Assembly: GCA_963827705.1 (NCBI GenBank)
Contig: CAWHBN010000011.1
Span: 1-64,000 of the forward strand
Origin: JACDAN01 sp963827705
Lineage (GTDB): Bacteria > Actinomycetota > Thermoleophilia > Gaiellales > Gaiellaceae
Length of the DNA stretch: 64,000 bases
Direction: 5' to 3'
The position numbers were made by a program, and so were the translations under genes. This document shows, in pieces, positions 45,124 to 53,791 of this stretch. The notes below the pieces were generated by a model that saw nothing but the letters and a program-made list of their open reading frames with translations, searched no databases and was not told the origin of the DNA. Each line of letters opens with the position of its first letter. Position 1 is the first letter of the stretch.

Positions 45124-45130
45124 CGAGGCC

Positions 45131-45446
45131 ATGGCCGATCCCACCGTCGACCGCGAGGAGATCGAGGCCGCGATCGAGGCGCGCAAGGAGCTCGGCGCCG
45201 AGCTGGAGCCCGCCGTGATCGACACGTTCGTCGAGCGGATCGAGAAGAGCATCGTCAAGCGGGACGACCAGCGCGAGAAGGCGCTCAAGCGCCGGCGGGA
45301 TCATCAGAAGGAGATGGTGCTCGGCGCGATGGCCCTCTCCATTCCCCTGATGGCCGATCGCGGCGATCTTCACGGGTCTCGCAGGCGTGATCGCGGTCTG
45401 CGTGGCGATCGCAGTCATCGCGATCGTCTCCGCGCGGCAGTCGTAG
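45131..45446 (+). CDS. Small membrane protein with charged coiled N-terminus (one frameshift)
   Basis: Restored to 104 residues. Residues 1-65 are charged and helical (MADPTVDREEIEAAIEARKEL, RDDQREKALKRRRDHQKEM). Two hydrophobic helices follow (VLGAMALSIPLMA, then IAAIFTGLAGVIAVCVAIAVIAIV) ending in SARQS. An extra G near 45357 turns the second helix into an Arg-rich frame; removing it restores a clear membrane segment. Small proteins of this layout are frequent in soil actinobacteria and have no known function. Confidence 0.68.
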
Positions 45447-45493
45447 CCAGTTAGGGTTCCGGCCGCACAGCCGCCAACCGAGGAGGTCTCACG

Positions 45494-46591
45494 ATGCTCG
45501 GACACCGACGTTCAGGGGCGATCTGGGCCGCGCTGGCACTCACCGCCCTGCTCGCAGCCGCCGTACTCGCGCCCGCCGCCACCGCCAAGAAGGGGAAGCC
45601 CCACAAGGGAGCGCCGACGCTCGAGTTCCGCGGCCAGGCGATCATCCCGACCGGAACGAGCTTCATGGGCACGACCGTGGGCGGCCTCTCGTCGATCTCG
45701 TACGCCGGCGGCAAGAGCTTCTACGTCATCTCCGACGACCAGGCCAACGCGCGCTTCTACAAGCTGCGCGCCCGGATCTCCGACGGCGAGCTGGCGAACG
45801 ACGACATCACGTTCACGTCCGTCACGACGCTGAAGCAGCCGGACGGGACGCCGTACCCGACCGGCAGCCTCGACCCCGAGGGGTTCACGCTCACGAAGCA
45901 CAACCGGAAGGCGGTCATCACCTCCGAGGGCTTCGCGAACCGGCTCATCAACCCCTGGATCCGCGTCTACCGGCTCGACGGCACGTACGTCCGTGACGTC
46001 CCGGTCCCGGCGGAGTTCAACCCGAACGCGGCCGGCACCCAGGGAGTCCGCCTGAACCTCGGCTTCGAGGCGGCGGCGACGCGCGGCAAGCACCTCTACA
46101 CCGGCACGGAGAACGCGCTCGTCCAGGACGGCCCGGCGGCGACGCTCGCCGCGGGAAGCCCCGTGCGCATCCTCGAGTACGACCTGAAGCGGAACACGCT
46201 CCGCCGCGAGTGGCGCTACTACCAGACCGACCCGATCGCCGAGCCGTTCACCGGCTTCGGCGTCAACGGGCTCGTGGAGGTGCTCCCGCTCGGCAACCGG
46301 CGCCTGCTCACGATGGAGCGGTCGTTCTCGGTCGGCGCGCCGGACACGGGGAACACGATCAAGCTCTTCGTCACCGAGCTCCGGAAGGACGGGACGACGA
46401 GCAAGAGCCTGCTCCTGAACCTCGACACGCTCGGGATTCCGCTCGACAACGTGGAGGGAATGACATTCGGGCCGCGGCTCCGCGGAGGGAAGCGCACGCT
46501 GCTGCTCGTGAGCGACAACAACTTCGCCGCAGCGCAGTTCACGCAGTTCCTGCTCTTCGCCGTGGGCTCAGGCCACGGCCACAAACGATGA
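45494..46591 (+). CDS. Secreted phytase/esterase-like propeller protein
   Basis: A 365-residue exported protein (signal ALALTALLAAAVLAPAATA, preceded by GAGGAGG). The body matches the 'esterase-like activity of phytase' family: GGLSSISYAGGKSFYVISDD near the start, SLDPEGFTLTKHNRKAVITSEG, RVYRLDGTYVRDVPVPAEF, FGVNGLVEVLPLGNRRLLTMER and NVEGMTFGPRLRGGKRTLLLVSDNNF. It is a beta-propeller that may hydrolyse phosphate esters outside the cell; activity is by family resemblance only. Gap of four bases to the convergent small gene. Confidence 0.86.
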   Translation: MLGHRRSGAIWAALALTALLAAAVLAPAATAKKGKPHKGAPTLEFRGQAIIPTGTSFMGTTVGGLSSISYAGGKSFYVISDDQANARFYKLRARISDGELANDDITFTSVTTLKQPDGTPYPTGSLDPEGFTLTKHNRKAVITSEGFANRLINPWIRVYRLDGTYVRDVPVPAEFNPNAAGTQGVRLNLGFEAAATRGKHLYTGTENALVQDGPAATLAAGSPVRILEYDLKRNTLRREWRYYQTDPIAEPFTGFGVNGLVEVLPLGNRRLLTMERSFSVGAPDTGNTIKLFVTELRKDGTTSKSLLLNLDTLGIPLDNVEGMTFGPRLRGGKRTLLLVSDNNFAAAQFTQFLLFAVGSGHGHKR

Positions 46592-46595
46592 CTGG

Positions 46596-46862
46596 CTAGG
46601 GGCGCTGCTCGCCGGGGGGCGCGACACCCGTCTCGGGCTCGTTCTCCGGCGGCGCGCCGTCAGGCGGCGCGCCGTCCGACGGCACGGCGTCCGACGGCAC
46701 GGCGTCCGGCGATCTGTCTCCGTAGGGATCCTCGGCGAAGGGATCGAGTCCGGCCTCGATCATTGCTTTCCGCTGGTCCTTCTTCTCCTGCTTGCGTGCG
46801 CGTTTCTCGGCCCGCTCGCGCTCACGGATCATCTTCCCGAAGGTCTGTCGCTTCTTCGCCAT
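46596..46862 (-). CDS. Small hypothetical protein, basic N-terminus and Pro/Asp repeat tail
   Basis: An 88-residue protein. The N-terminal 40 residues are a very charged helix (MAKKRQTFGKMIRERERAEKR, KQEKKDQRK). The C-terminal half is low complexity: PSDAVPSDGAPPDGAPPENEP, encoded by 15-base tandem DNA repeats. ATG at 46862 follows the stop of the upstream gene by about 40 bases. No family recognised, but basic-N/acidic-repeat small proteins occur in related genomes; RNA or DNA contact is a guess. Confidence 0.6.
   Translation of the reverse strand: MAKKRQTFGKMIRERERAEKRARKQEKKDQRKAMIEAGLDPFAEDPYGDRSPDAVPSDAVPSDGAPPDGAPPENEPETGVAPPGEQRP
46648..46707. repeat. Four 15-bp in-frame tandem repeats
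   Basis: Units of GGCGGCGCGCCGTCA type (46648-46662, 46663-46677) and GACGGCACGGCGTCC (46678-46692, 46693-46707), coding for a five-residue PSDGA/APPDG repeat. Prone to slippage. Confidence 0.7.
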
Positions 46863-46905
46863 CAGGTACTAGGGTAGTCGCCAGAGCGGAAGCCCGGCTG
46901 CTCAA

Positions 46906-48373
46906 CTAGCCCCGTCGGATTGCGCCGAGCCAGGCCTTGGGCAGGCGGCGACGCGCCGTTCTGAGCGCCTCCTGGAGCGCCGCAGGGGCCTCCTCGCCGT
47001 GGATCCCGGCCCCGTGGCCGCACAGGATGTGCCGCGGTTCGTACCGGCCGAGCGTCCTCGGCGGCCTGAAGCGGAAGAGCGGGTGGACGCCGAGCTGCTC
47101 GCCCGGAGCCCGGAAGTAGCCGACGGTGCCGAGCGCGTCGGCGACGACGAGGGCGCGAAGCTCCGGGATCCAGGCCGCGACCTCCTTCCAGAAGCGCGAG
47201 CGCGCGAGCGGGACGATCTCGAGCGGCGAGGCCGTGATCCCCTGCACGGGAACGGCGTAGTGGGGAACGCCCAGCGCCGAGGCGACCTCGGCGCAGTCGC
47301 GGGCGTGGCGGTCGAGCAGCTGGACGACGCCTGCGGGCTCGCCGAGCTCCGCGATCCGCTCGATTGCGGGCGCCCACAGGGCGGGATCGAAGATCCAGAC
47401 CTCGCCGCGGCTCTTGAGCGCGTGGGAGCAGCGGCCGAGCTTCTCCTTCGCGATCCAGCCGAAGCCCTGCTCGAGCTCGTCGCAGAACTCGAAGCTCTCC
47501 GGATCGGGGGCTGCCGGGATCCGGTTCAGGACGCGTTCCGTGTAGCTGCTGCGCTCGGGGTCGAAGTGCGAGGCGGCGGCCTCCCCGTACGGACGTGACA
47601 CGCGGCGGGCGTAGGCGGCGAAGCCCTCGTCGCGGAGCGGCTCCCAGTCCTCCCGGTACGGGCACCTTCACGTGCCTGTCGGAGATCGTGCGGGCCGAGG
47701 TGACGAACGCCATCCCGATGCCCTGCGAGATCTCGAGCAGCGACCGGTCCTCGGCGGCGGCGGTCCGCCGCAGGCCGTCGTAGAGGCGGGCGAGCTGCTC
47801 CGGTGACGGGAGGTCGGTCGCGCCGTCGGCCAGCTCCCTGAGCGACACCCGGAGCTCCGCGAGCTCGACCGGCGGGATGTCGATCAGGCGCGCTGTACGC
47901 CCGGAGGTGCCCTCCAGGATCCCGAGCAGATCGTCCACCGACGAGACGTCGACGTCATCCCTGATCACGCCGGAGGCCTTGAGGTCGTCGGTCAGCGCGT
48001 GCAGGTAGACCCTGGAGCCGTGGGTGAGGTCGGCCGCCGCCGCGAGGAGCCAGAGCGGTGAGAAGCCGAAGGCCGCGATCGAGCCGAGCTCGACGATGTT
48101 GCCGACGCCCTTGCGGATCGCGAGCTGCTTCGGCGGCGGGGCGTTCGGGTCCGGAGTCGTCGGCGTCAGCGGCTCCACGTCTCCGACGCCCTCGATCAGG
48201 ATCCGCAGGAGGTTCTTCGCGCTCGCCTCGTAGAGCCGGGAGCGCCGCGCGAGCCGCGGGAGCAGGAGCTGCGCCGTCTCGTGGACGGTGCCGCCGAGGA
48301 CCGCGGCCGTCGAGCGGACGAGCCGCTCGGGCAGGGAGGCGGCGAAGAAGGTGAGTCTCCGGCGCAGCGTCAT
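46906..48373 (-). CDS. Conserved protein with N-terminal helical region and C-terminal MBL-like region (one frameshift)
   Basis: Restored to 488 residues. The N-terminal half (about 1-260) is helical with two hydrophobic stretches (GVGNIVELGSIAAFGFSPLWLLAAAADL) and DRHVKVPYREDWEPLRDEG. The C-terminal ~205 residues are MBL-like: HALKSRGEVWIFDPALW, LLDRHARDCAEVASALGVPHY, and CGHGAGIHG, with no full HxHxDH. Removing one G near 47662 joins them. I see no start codon between the halves, so a fusion is likely, but an undetected indel could have joined two genes. GTGA-type coupling with the hydrolase upstream. Confidence 0.6.
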
Positions 48374-49026
48374 GGAGCGGCATCCTCGTCGAGGAACCGC
48401 CGGAGCTCCGCGTGCAGGGCGTCCGGCGCCTCCAGCATCGGGACATGGCCGCAGCGGTCGAGCACGACGAGGCGGGAGTCGGGCAGCTCAGCGCTGAAGA
48501 TCGCCCCCAGCGTCGGCGGCAGCAGCCTGTCGTCCGCGCCCCAGACGATCAGGGTCGGCGCCTGGACGCGGTGAAGCGTCGAGGCGATATCCGATCCGAG
48601 GAGGTCGCTGCCGACCTGCCAGAGGCGGATCGGGCCGACGCGCCACGCATCGCGGGCGAGGTACACGAGGCGAGGCGGCGAGCGCAGGACCGAGCGGGCG
48701 AGCGGGAGAGCGAACGCTCGACGCGCCTGTGTCGAGAAGATCCCGGCCGGCGCGATCAGCGCGAGCTTTGCGACCAGATGCGGCCGCTCGGCGGCGAGGG
48801 CGAGTGCGACGGTGCCGCCCATCGAGTGGCCGACGACCGCCGCGCCGCTCAGTCCGTGCTCTTCCTGCCACTCGCCCAGCCAGGACGCGGCCTCCCGGTA
48901 GCGGAAGCCCGGCAGGCGGACAACGTGGACGTCGTGGTCCCGCTCGAGCGCGGCGACCGTCGGCCGCCACCAGTCCGTCGAGGCGGTGATGCCGTGGACG
49001 AGCACCACAGGCGGGGCGGGGCTCAC
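48370..49026 (-). CDS. Alpha/beta hydrolase
   Basis: A 218-residue compact hydrolase with LVHGITASTDWWRP oxyanion region, GHSMGGTVA nucleophile elbow (Ser), WGADDRLLPP containing the Asp, and DRCGHVPMLE with the catalytic His: a complete triad. The cap is short. The GTG start overlaps the cofE stop (GTGA at 49023-49026), so it is translated with the F420 genes, and its stop overlaps the next gene. Coupling suggests a role near F420 metabolism, but homologues hydrolyse many esters. Confidence 0.85.
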   Translation of the reverse strand: MSPAPPVVLVHGITASTDWWRPTVAALERDHDVHVVRLPGFRYREAASWLGEWQEEHGLSGAAVVGHSMGGTVALALAAERPHLVAKLALIAPAGIFSTQARRAFALPLARSVLRSPPRLVYLARDAWRVGPIRLWQVGSDLLGSDIASTLHRVQAPTLIVWGADDRLLPPTLGAIFSAELPDSRLVVLDRCGHVPMLEAPDALHAELRRFLDEDAAP

Positions 49027-49744
49027 CGGAAGAGGTCACGGTCCGGCGGCATCACGAGCTCACGGGCGCTTCCGTCGCCCTCGAGCTGGAGGCCCCGAAC
49101 GATCGCCGCGGGGATCCCGGCGGCCTTGCCCATCACGAGCTCCGCGGCTCCGGCGATCTCGTCGGCGACGGCGATCTGGGTCGTCTTGAGCTCATAGCCG
49201 GACCGGTCGCGGGTGCCGCGCAGGTCGCGGAGCGGCGGGAGGCCGGCGACGCCGATCGCGACGTCGGTCGTCCCGTGCCGAAACGGGCGCCCGAAGGAGT
49301 CGCTGACGATGACGGCGACGCCGAGCCGTTCGTGGAGCGCGCGGGCGGAGGCGTCCGGGTCGACGGGGAGCAGGACGACGGTGTCCGCGCCCGGTGCGTT
49401 CGAGGCGTCGACGCCGGCCGAGGCGCAGACGAAGCCGTGCCGCGTCTCGGCGATGATGAGCGGCGGCCGGCTGCGGACGACGCGCGCGGTCTCGCGGAGG
49501 ATCACCTCGACATGGCGAGGGTCGCCGTCTCCTGCGTGTGCGCGCGCCTCCTCGGACGGCTCGATGTCGGCGAGCGCGACCACTCGTCCCTCCACCTTGG
49601 ACACTGCCTTCTGGGCCACCACGAGGACGTCACCGGTCTCGAAGCCGCCCATTCGACCCGCTGCGTCCGCGAGCAGCCCGGCGAGGTCGTCTCCCTCCTC
49701 GATCTCGGGGATGCCCTCCAGCGGGAGGACCTGATTCCGGTCAC
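49023..49744 (-). CDS. cofE: Coenzyme F420-0:L-glutamate ligase (one frameshift near N-terminus)
   Basis: Adds glutamates to F420-0 using GTP. Landmarks are VVAQKAVSKVEGRVV, RHGFVCASAGVDASNAPG, VSDSFGRPFRHGTTDVAIG and RDRSGYELKTTQIAVADE. The frame is missing one base near 49730; adding it links TGIR to VLPLEGIPEIEEGDDLAGLL, the usual CofE start, giving 240 residues. There is no C-terminal FbiB nitroreductase domain, unlike the mycobacterial two-domain enzyme. GTG at 49744 overlaps the npdG stop. Confidence 0.9.
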
Positions 49745-50361
49745 TCGAGCCCGGTGAGGCGGATGCCCGCGTGCGCCTTGTAGCGCTTGTTCACGTTCAG
49801 GATCACCGCCGTCATCCCCTCGAGCGCGCGGGCGTTCGCGAGCGGGCCGGCGTCGATGGCACGGCCCTTCACGAGGCGGCCGGCGAGCTCGAGGGTCAGG
49901 TCCTTTGCGGCGGAGGGGGCGCCGCAGACGAGGACGTCCTCGTCCGGCGGGTCGGGGCTGGTGAGGTGGACGGCCGCGAGCGACTGAAGCCCGGCGGCGA
50001 CGGGGGCGTCGACGATGCGCTCGATCTCCTCGGCCAGCGAGTACCCGTGCTGACCCGGAGCGATGCCGTCGTCGGTGAACTCGAGCGCGCTGGCGACCGA
50101 GAGGAGCGGTGTGGTCCCGATCGCGGGCGCGAGCTCCCGGGCTGTCTCCAGCGCGGCGTTCGAGCGGACGGCCAGGATCACGAGGTCGGCGTTTCGCACG
50201 GCCTCCTCGTTCGTCGCGCCCTCGACGCCCAGCACTGCGGCGATCTCGCTCGCGCGGGCGGCGTCGCGCGAGCCGATCACGACGCTCTCGCCGAGCATCG
50301 TGATGCGCTCGGCGAGCGCCCGGCCGAAGGTTCCCGTGCCGCCGACGATCGCGATCCTCAT
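49741..50361 (-). CDS. npdG: NADPH-dependent F420 reductase
   Basis: A 206-residue Rossmann protein of the Fno/NpdG type. IAIVGGTGTFGRALAERI binds NADP(H), with GSRDAARA next, LVILAVRSNAAL as the second strand and GPLANARALEGMTAVILNVNKRYKAHAGI near the C-terminus, the family signature. It moves hydride between NADP(H) and F420, so it keeps the F420 pool reduced. It lies between cofD and cofE in one overlapping operon. Confidence 0.93.
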   Translation of the reverse strand: MRIAIVGGTGTFGRALAERITMLGESVVIGSRDAARASEIAAVLGVEGATNEEAVRNADLVILAVRSNAALETARELAPAIGTTPLLSVASALEFTDDGIAPGQHGYSLAEEIERIVDAPVAAGLQSLAAVHLTSPDPPDEDVLVCGAPSAAKDLTLELAGRLVKGRAIDAGPLANARALEGMTAVILNVNKRYKAHAGIRLTGLE

Positions 50362-50380
50362 GGCCGTGTCCGAGTGACTG

Positions 50381-51304
50381 TCACTGGGACACGGCCGCCA
50401 GGGACAGTGCGGCCTCCGCGAGCCGCCGGCGGGCGTCCGCGTCGCTCATCAGAGTCCGCGTGACGATCGGCCGCACCGCGCCGAGATCGACCTCACCGTC
50501 AGCCTCGTCGTACACCAAGGCGTCGATCAGCCCCTTGTAACAGTCTGTTACTTGCAACGGAGTGGTGCCGCCTGCGAGCCGGGACAGCATCCGATCGGCC
50601 GGGCCCTTCACTGCCCGACCGGCGATCAGTGGGCTCACGGCGACCGAAGGGACATGTCGGTTGGTGATCGCGTCCCGGATCTCCTGGACGGCGAGGACCG
50701 GTCCGATCGAGACGAAGGGATTGCTCGGCGCGATCACGATCAGGTCGGCCGCGCCAAGCGCCTCGAGCACGCCGGGCGCCGGCCGCGCGGTCTCGGCGCC
50801 CTCGAAGCGAACGCCGGTCACCTCGTCCCGGTGCCCGCGCCGGACGAACCAGTCCTGGAACGAGAGCTCGCCCGCGTCGGTCTGGACGAACGTCCGCAGC
50901 CGGTCGTCCGTCGCCGGGAGAATCGTCGCCTCGACGCCGAGTGCGCCGGCCAGCCGGCCGGTGATCGCCGAGAGCGGCTCCCCCTCGCGCAGCCACTGCG
51001 TCCGGACGAGATGCAGACCGAGATCCCGGTCGCCGAGCTTGAACCACGCCTCACCGCCGAGGTCGGTAACCGACTCGAGGGCGTTCCAGGTCTCGCCCGC
51101 TCTCCCCCAGCCTCGTTCCTCGTCGTTCAGGTCGGCGAGCGCGTAGAGGATCGAGTCGAGGTCGGGCGAGACGTGGACACCGAGCACCTCGAGGTCGTCG
51201 CCGACGTTCCCGATCACCGTCACGCCCGAGGGATCCACGGCGTCGACGAGGCCGCGCACGAACCGCGCGCCACCGACGCCGCCGCTCAGGACGACGACGT
51301 TCAC
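50381..51304 (-). CDS. cofD: 2-phospho-L-lactate transferase CofD (F420-0 or dehydro-F420-0 synthesis)
   Basis: A 307-residue enzyme that transfers the phospholactyl or phosphoenolpyruvyl group onto Fo. Begins VVVLSGGVGGARFVRGL, then VIGNVGDDLEVLGVHVSPDLDSILYAL, LGDRDLGLHLVRT, IAPSNPFVSIGPVLAV and SPLIAGRAVKGPADRMLS, all diagnostic. Near the C-terminus, VTDCY is encoded by the AT-rich palindrome GTAACAGTCTGTTAC (complement strand), at the place where relatives show a VAxLY-like segment. ATG overlaps the cofC stop. Confidence 0.95.
   Translation of the reverse strand: MNVVVLSGGVGGARFVRGLVDAVDPSGVTVIGNVGDDLEVLGVHVSPDLDSILYALADLNDEERGWGRAGETWNALESVTDLGGEAWFKLGDRDLGLHLVRTQWLREGEPLSAITGRLAGALGVEATILPATDDRLRTFVQTDAGELSFQDWFVRRGHRDEVTGVRFEGAETARPAPGVLEALGAADLIVIAPSNPFVSIGPVLAVQEIRDAITNRHVPSVAVSPLIAGRAVKGPADRMLSRLAGGTTPLQVTDCYKGLIDALVYDEADGEVDLGAVRPIVTRTLMSDADARRRLAEAALSLAAVSQ
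50537..50551. promoter_or_regulatory. Palindrome GTAACAGTCTGTTAC inside cofD
   Basis: An exact inverted repeat with a central T, encoding VTDCY with codons (GTA, ACA, TGT) unusual for the surrounding GC-rich gene. The same element occurs twice between hemH and hemE. Confidence 0.55.
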
Positions 51305-51858
51305 GACCGAAGCTGTTCGAACTCCGCGACCGTGTCCACGTCGTCAGCCAGCGCGGGCACGTCGAGCGTCACGACATCGACGCCCTGCGAGGCGGCGTGG
51401 GCGCGGAACCGATCAGCGCTTCCCGGCCCGTAGAGAGGTGCGAAGAGGCCGGGCTGCGAGAGAGCGAGCGCGTTGGTGGTGCCGTCCTCCGCCTCGGTGA
51501 TCGCGATACCGCCGGGCGGCATGGCGCCGAGGAGCGCGAGCAGGTCTCGCGGCCGCGCCGCCGGCACGTCGGCGTTGACGACCAGCACCGGCCACTCGTC
51601 GACGACCGCCAGCGCTGCGGCGACCGCTTCGCCCTGGCCCTTCCCCGGATCGTCCACGACCTCGACTCCGTGCTCGGCGGCCAGCGCGCGAGCGCAGCTC
51701 GCGTCGGCTTCGGTCACGAGGATCGTCGGGCCGACGGCCACGGCGGAGGCGAGAACCCGGCCGAGCATCGCGTGCGCGACGTCGGTGCGCTCCGCCTCAG
51801 GGAGCTCGAGGCGCCGCTTTGCCGAGGCAGCGCGGAAGGGGACGACGACGCTCGCCAC
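51301..51858 (-). CDS. cofC: 2-phospho-L-lactate/phosphoenolpyruvate guanylyltransferase CofC
   Basis: A 185-residue nucleotidyltransferase that activates phospholactate or PEP with GTP for CofD. VVVPFRAASAKRRLE has the conserved Lys near the N-terminus, DDPGKGQGEAVAAAL and LVVNADVPAARPRDL bind nucleotide and metal, EDGTTNALAL and YGPGSADRFRAHA are family phrases. GTG at 51858 has TAGTGT seven bases upstream and no ribosome site. First gene of the F420 operon and only 18 bases from the divergent polX start. Confidence 0.93.
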   Translation of the reverse strand: MASVVVPFRAASAKRRLELPEAERTDVAHAMLGRVLASAVAVGPTILVTEADASCARALAAEHGVEVVDDPGKGQGEAVAAALAVVDEWPVLVVNADVPAARPRDLLALLGAMPPGGIAITEAEDGTTNALALSQPGLFAPLYGPGSADRFRAHAASQGVDVVTLDVPALADDVDTVAEFEQLRS

Positions 51859-51865
51859 GGCGGGG

Positions 51866-51871
51866 ACACTA
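51866..51871 (-). promoter_or_regulatory. Leaderless -10 box TAGTGT (cofC)
   Basis: TAGTGT ends seven bases before the GTG at 51858 and lies wholly within the 18-base gap to polX. Confidence 0.5.
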
Positions 51872-51876
51872 CCCAG

Positions 51877-53527
51877 GTGAGCGGTCCTCGCGATCCACAG
51901 AATGCGGAGATTGCGGCGAAGCTCGATGCCTTCGCGACGCTGCTCGAGCTTGCGGACGCCAACTCCTACAGCGTGCGCGCCTACCGACGTGCCGCGGACG
52001 TCCTGCGCGACTCCGCGGTGCCGGTCGCGGAGCTCGTCCGGACCGGCCGGATCCGGGAGGTTCGCGGCATCGGCCCCGCCATCGAGGCCCGCCTCCGCGA
52101 GCTCGTCGAGACCGGCGACCTGCACGAGCTGAAGGAGCTCGAGGAGCGGGTCTCCCCCGATCTCGTCGGCGTCGGGCGGCTGCTCGGGCTGAGCGCCAAG
52201 CGCTCGATGGACATCGCGCAGACGCTCGGCGTCCGCACGCTCGACGAGCTGCGCGAGGCGGCGTCGCAAGGGCGCCTGCGGGAGGTGCCGGGAATCGGGC
52301 CGAAGTCCGAGCAGAAGCTCCGGGCGGCGCTTGCACAGGATCTGTCCCGCCCGCCGGCACACGCGCTGCTCCTGAACCGGGCGCTGGCGCTGACGCACGA
52401 GATCGCCGAGAGCCTCGGCGCGGAGCCCGCCGGAGACGCGCGCCGCTTCCGCGACCGCTGCGAGCAGCTCGCGGTCGTCGCGCCCGCGGAGGATCCGGCG
52501 CGATGCGATCCGGCGCTTCGAGGAGCTGCCGCAGATCGTCGCGCTCGTCGAGCGGGAGGACCGGCGGGCCGTCGGCGTCACCGTCGAGGGCGTTCCGGTG
52601 GAGCTGCTCGTTCCGGAGCCCGGAGGGGCGGGTGCCGGGCTGATCCGCGCGACCGGCGCGGCGGCGTACGTCGAGGCGCTCGAGCCGCTGCCGGACGGCG
52701 AGACCGAGCTCGAGGTCTACGGCGCCCTCGGCATCCCCTGGTGCCCGCCAGAGCTCCGGGAGGAGCCATTTCGGGGCGAGCCGCCGCCGCTCGTCGACCT
52801 CCCTGACATCCGCGGGGACCTCCACTGCCACACGACGTGGTCGGACGGCCGCGGCACCGTCGAGGAGATGGCCCGGGCTGCGATCGAGCGCGGCTACGAG
52901 TACCTGGCGATCTGCGACCACACCGTGGCGGTCTCGGTCGTGCCGGGGCTCGACGCAGACGCCGTCCGGCGACAGGGCGAGGAGATCGCCGCGGCCAACG
53001 AGCGCCTGGCGCCGTTCCGCGTCCTGCGCGGGATCGAGTGCGACATCCGCGCCGACGCGACGCTCGACCTCCCGGACGACGTCCTCGCCGAGCTGGACTG
53101 GGTGATGGCGAGCGTCCACGCCGGCCAGCGGGGGAGCCGCGACGAGCTGACGAAGCGCACGGTCGAGGCGATGTACCACCCATCCGTTTCGGCCATCAGC
53201 CACCCGACCGGAAGGCTGATCGACCGGCGTGCGCCGAACGCGCTCGACCTCGACACGGCCTTCGCAGTGGCGCTCGAGACGGGCACCGCAGTCGAGACGA
53301 ACGGCCTCCCCGACCGGCTCGACCTGAAGGACGAGCACGTCCGTCAAGCGGTCGAGGCCGGCATCCCGATCGTCGTCTCGACCGACGCCCACTCGACGCG
53401 TGGGCTCGGGAACATCGTCCTCGCGCTCGGGACGGCCCGCCGGGGGTGGGCCACGGCCGCGGACGTCGTCAACACGCGCCCGCTCGAGGAGATCCTGGCG
53501 TCGAGGAAGCCCGGGCTACACCGCTGA
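51877..53527 (+). CDS. polX: PolX-like protein: HhH plus degenerate polymerase domain and intact PHP nuclease (one frameshift)
   Basis: Restored to 549 residues. Residues 1-155 contain helix-hairpin-helix units (REVRGIGPAIEARL, LREVPGIGPKSEQKL). The Pol-beta-type palm follows, but where relatives have GSxRRG-x-GD-x-D, this one reads AGDARRFRDRCEQLAVVA, so the catalytic Asp pair is absent. The C-terminal PHP domain is complete: DLHCHTTWSDG, ICDHT, GIECDI, SVHAG, SHPTGRL and STDAHS. An extra base near 52498 breaks the frame. Likely a nuclease, perhaps without polymerase activity. Start GTG at 51877. Confidence 0.85.
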
Positions 53528-53791
53528 GCCCGGCCCGGTGGCCGTCCACTCGCGGAGGTCGTACCAGTGGCTCTCGCGCAGCGCGTCGGCGACCTTCTCG
53601 TCGGTGTGCTCGTCGTTGAAGACGTGCTTGTCGATGTCGCAGCAGATCTCGATCGAGTCCAAAGAGATCTCGGCGAGGCTGCTGAGCACCTCACCGGGAA
53701 GCTGCGCCTCCGCGACGGTGTAGTGCTTGAAGATGAGATCCGGAGCCCGCTCGAGGAGATCCGGCCAGTCCGGACAGCTGCGGGTGCTCAC
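53516..53791 (-). CDS. Conserved small protein downstream of hemH
   Basis: A 91-residue soluble protein starting at GTG 53791, which overlaps the hemH stop (GTGA at 53788-53791). It contains CPDWPDLLERAPDLIFKHYTV, SLDSIEICCDIDKHVF and EKVADALRESHWYDLREW, with several Cys and His. I do not know the family. Coupling to hemH suggests a heme or iron-related helper. Its end overlaps polX tail to tail by 12 bases. Confidence 0.65.
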   Translation of the reverse strand: MSTRSCPDWPDLLERAPDLIFKHYTVAEAQLPGEVLSSLAEISLDSIEICCDIDKHVFNDEHTDEKVADALRESHWYDLREWTATGPGSAV

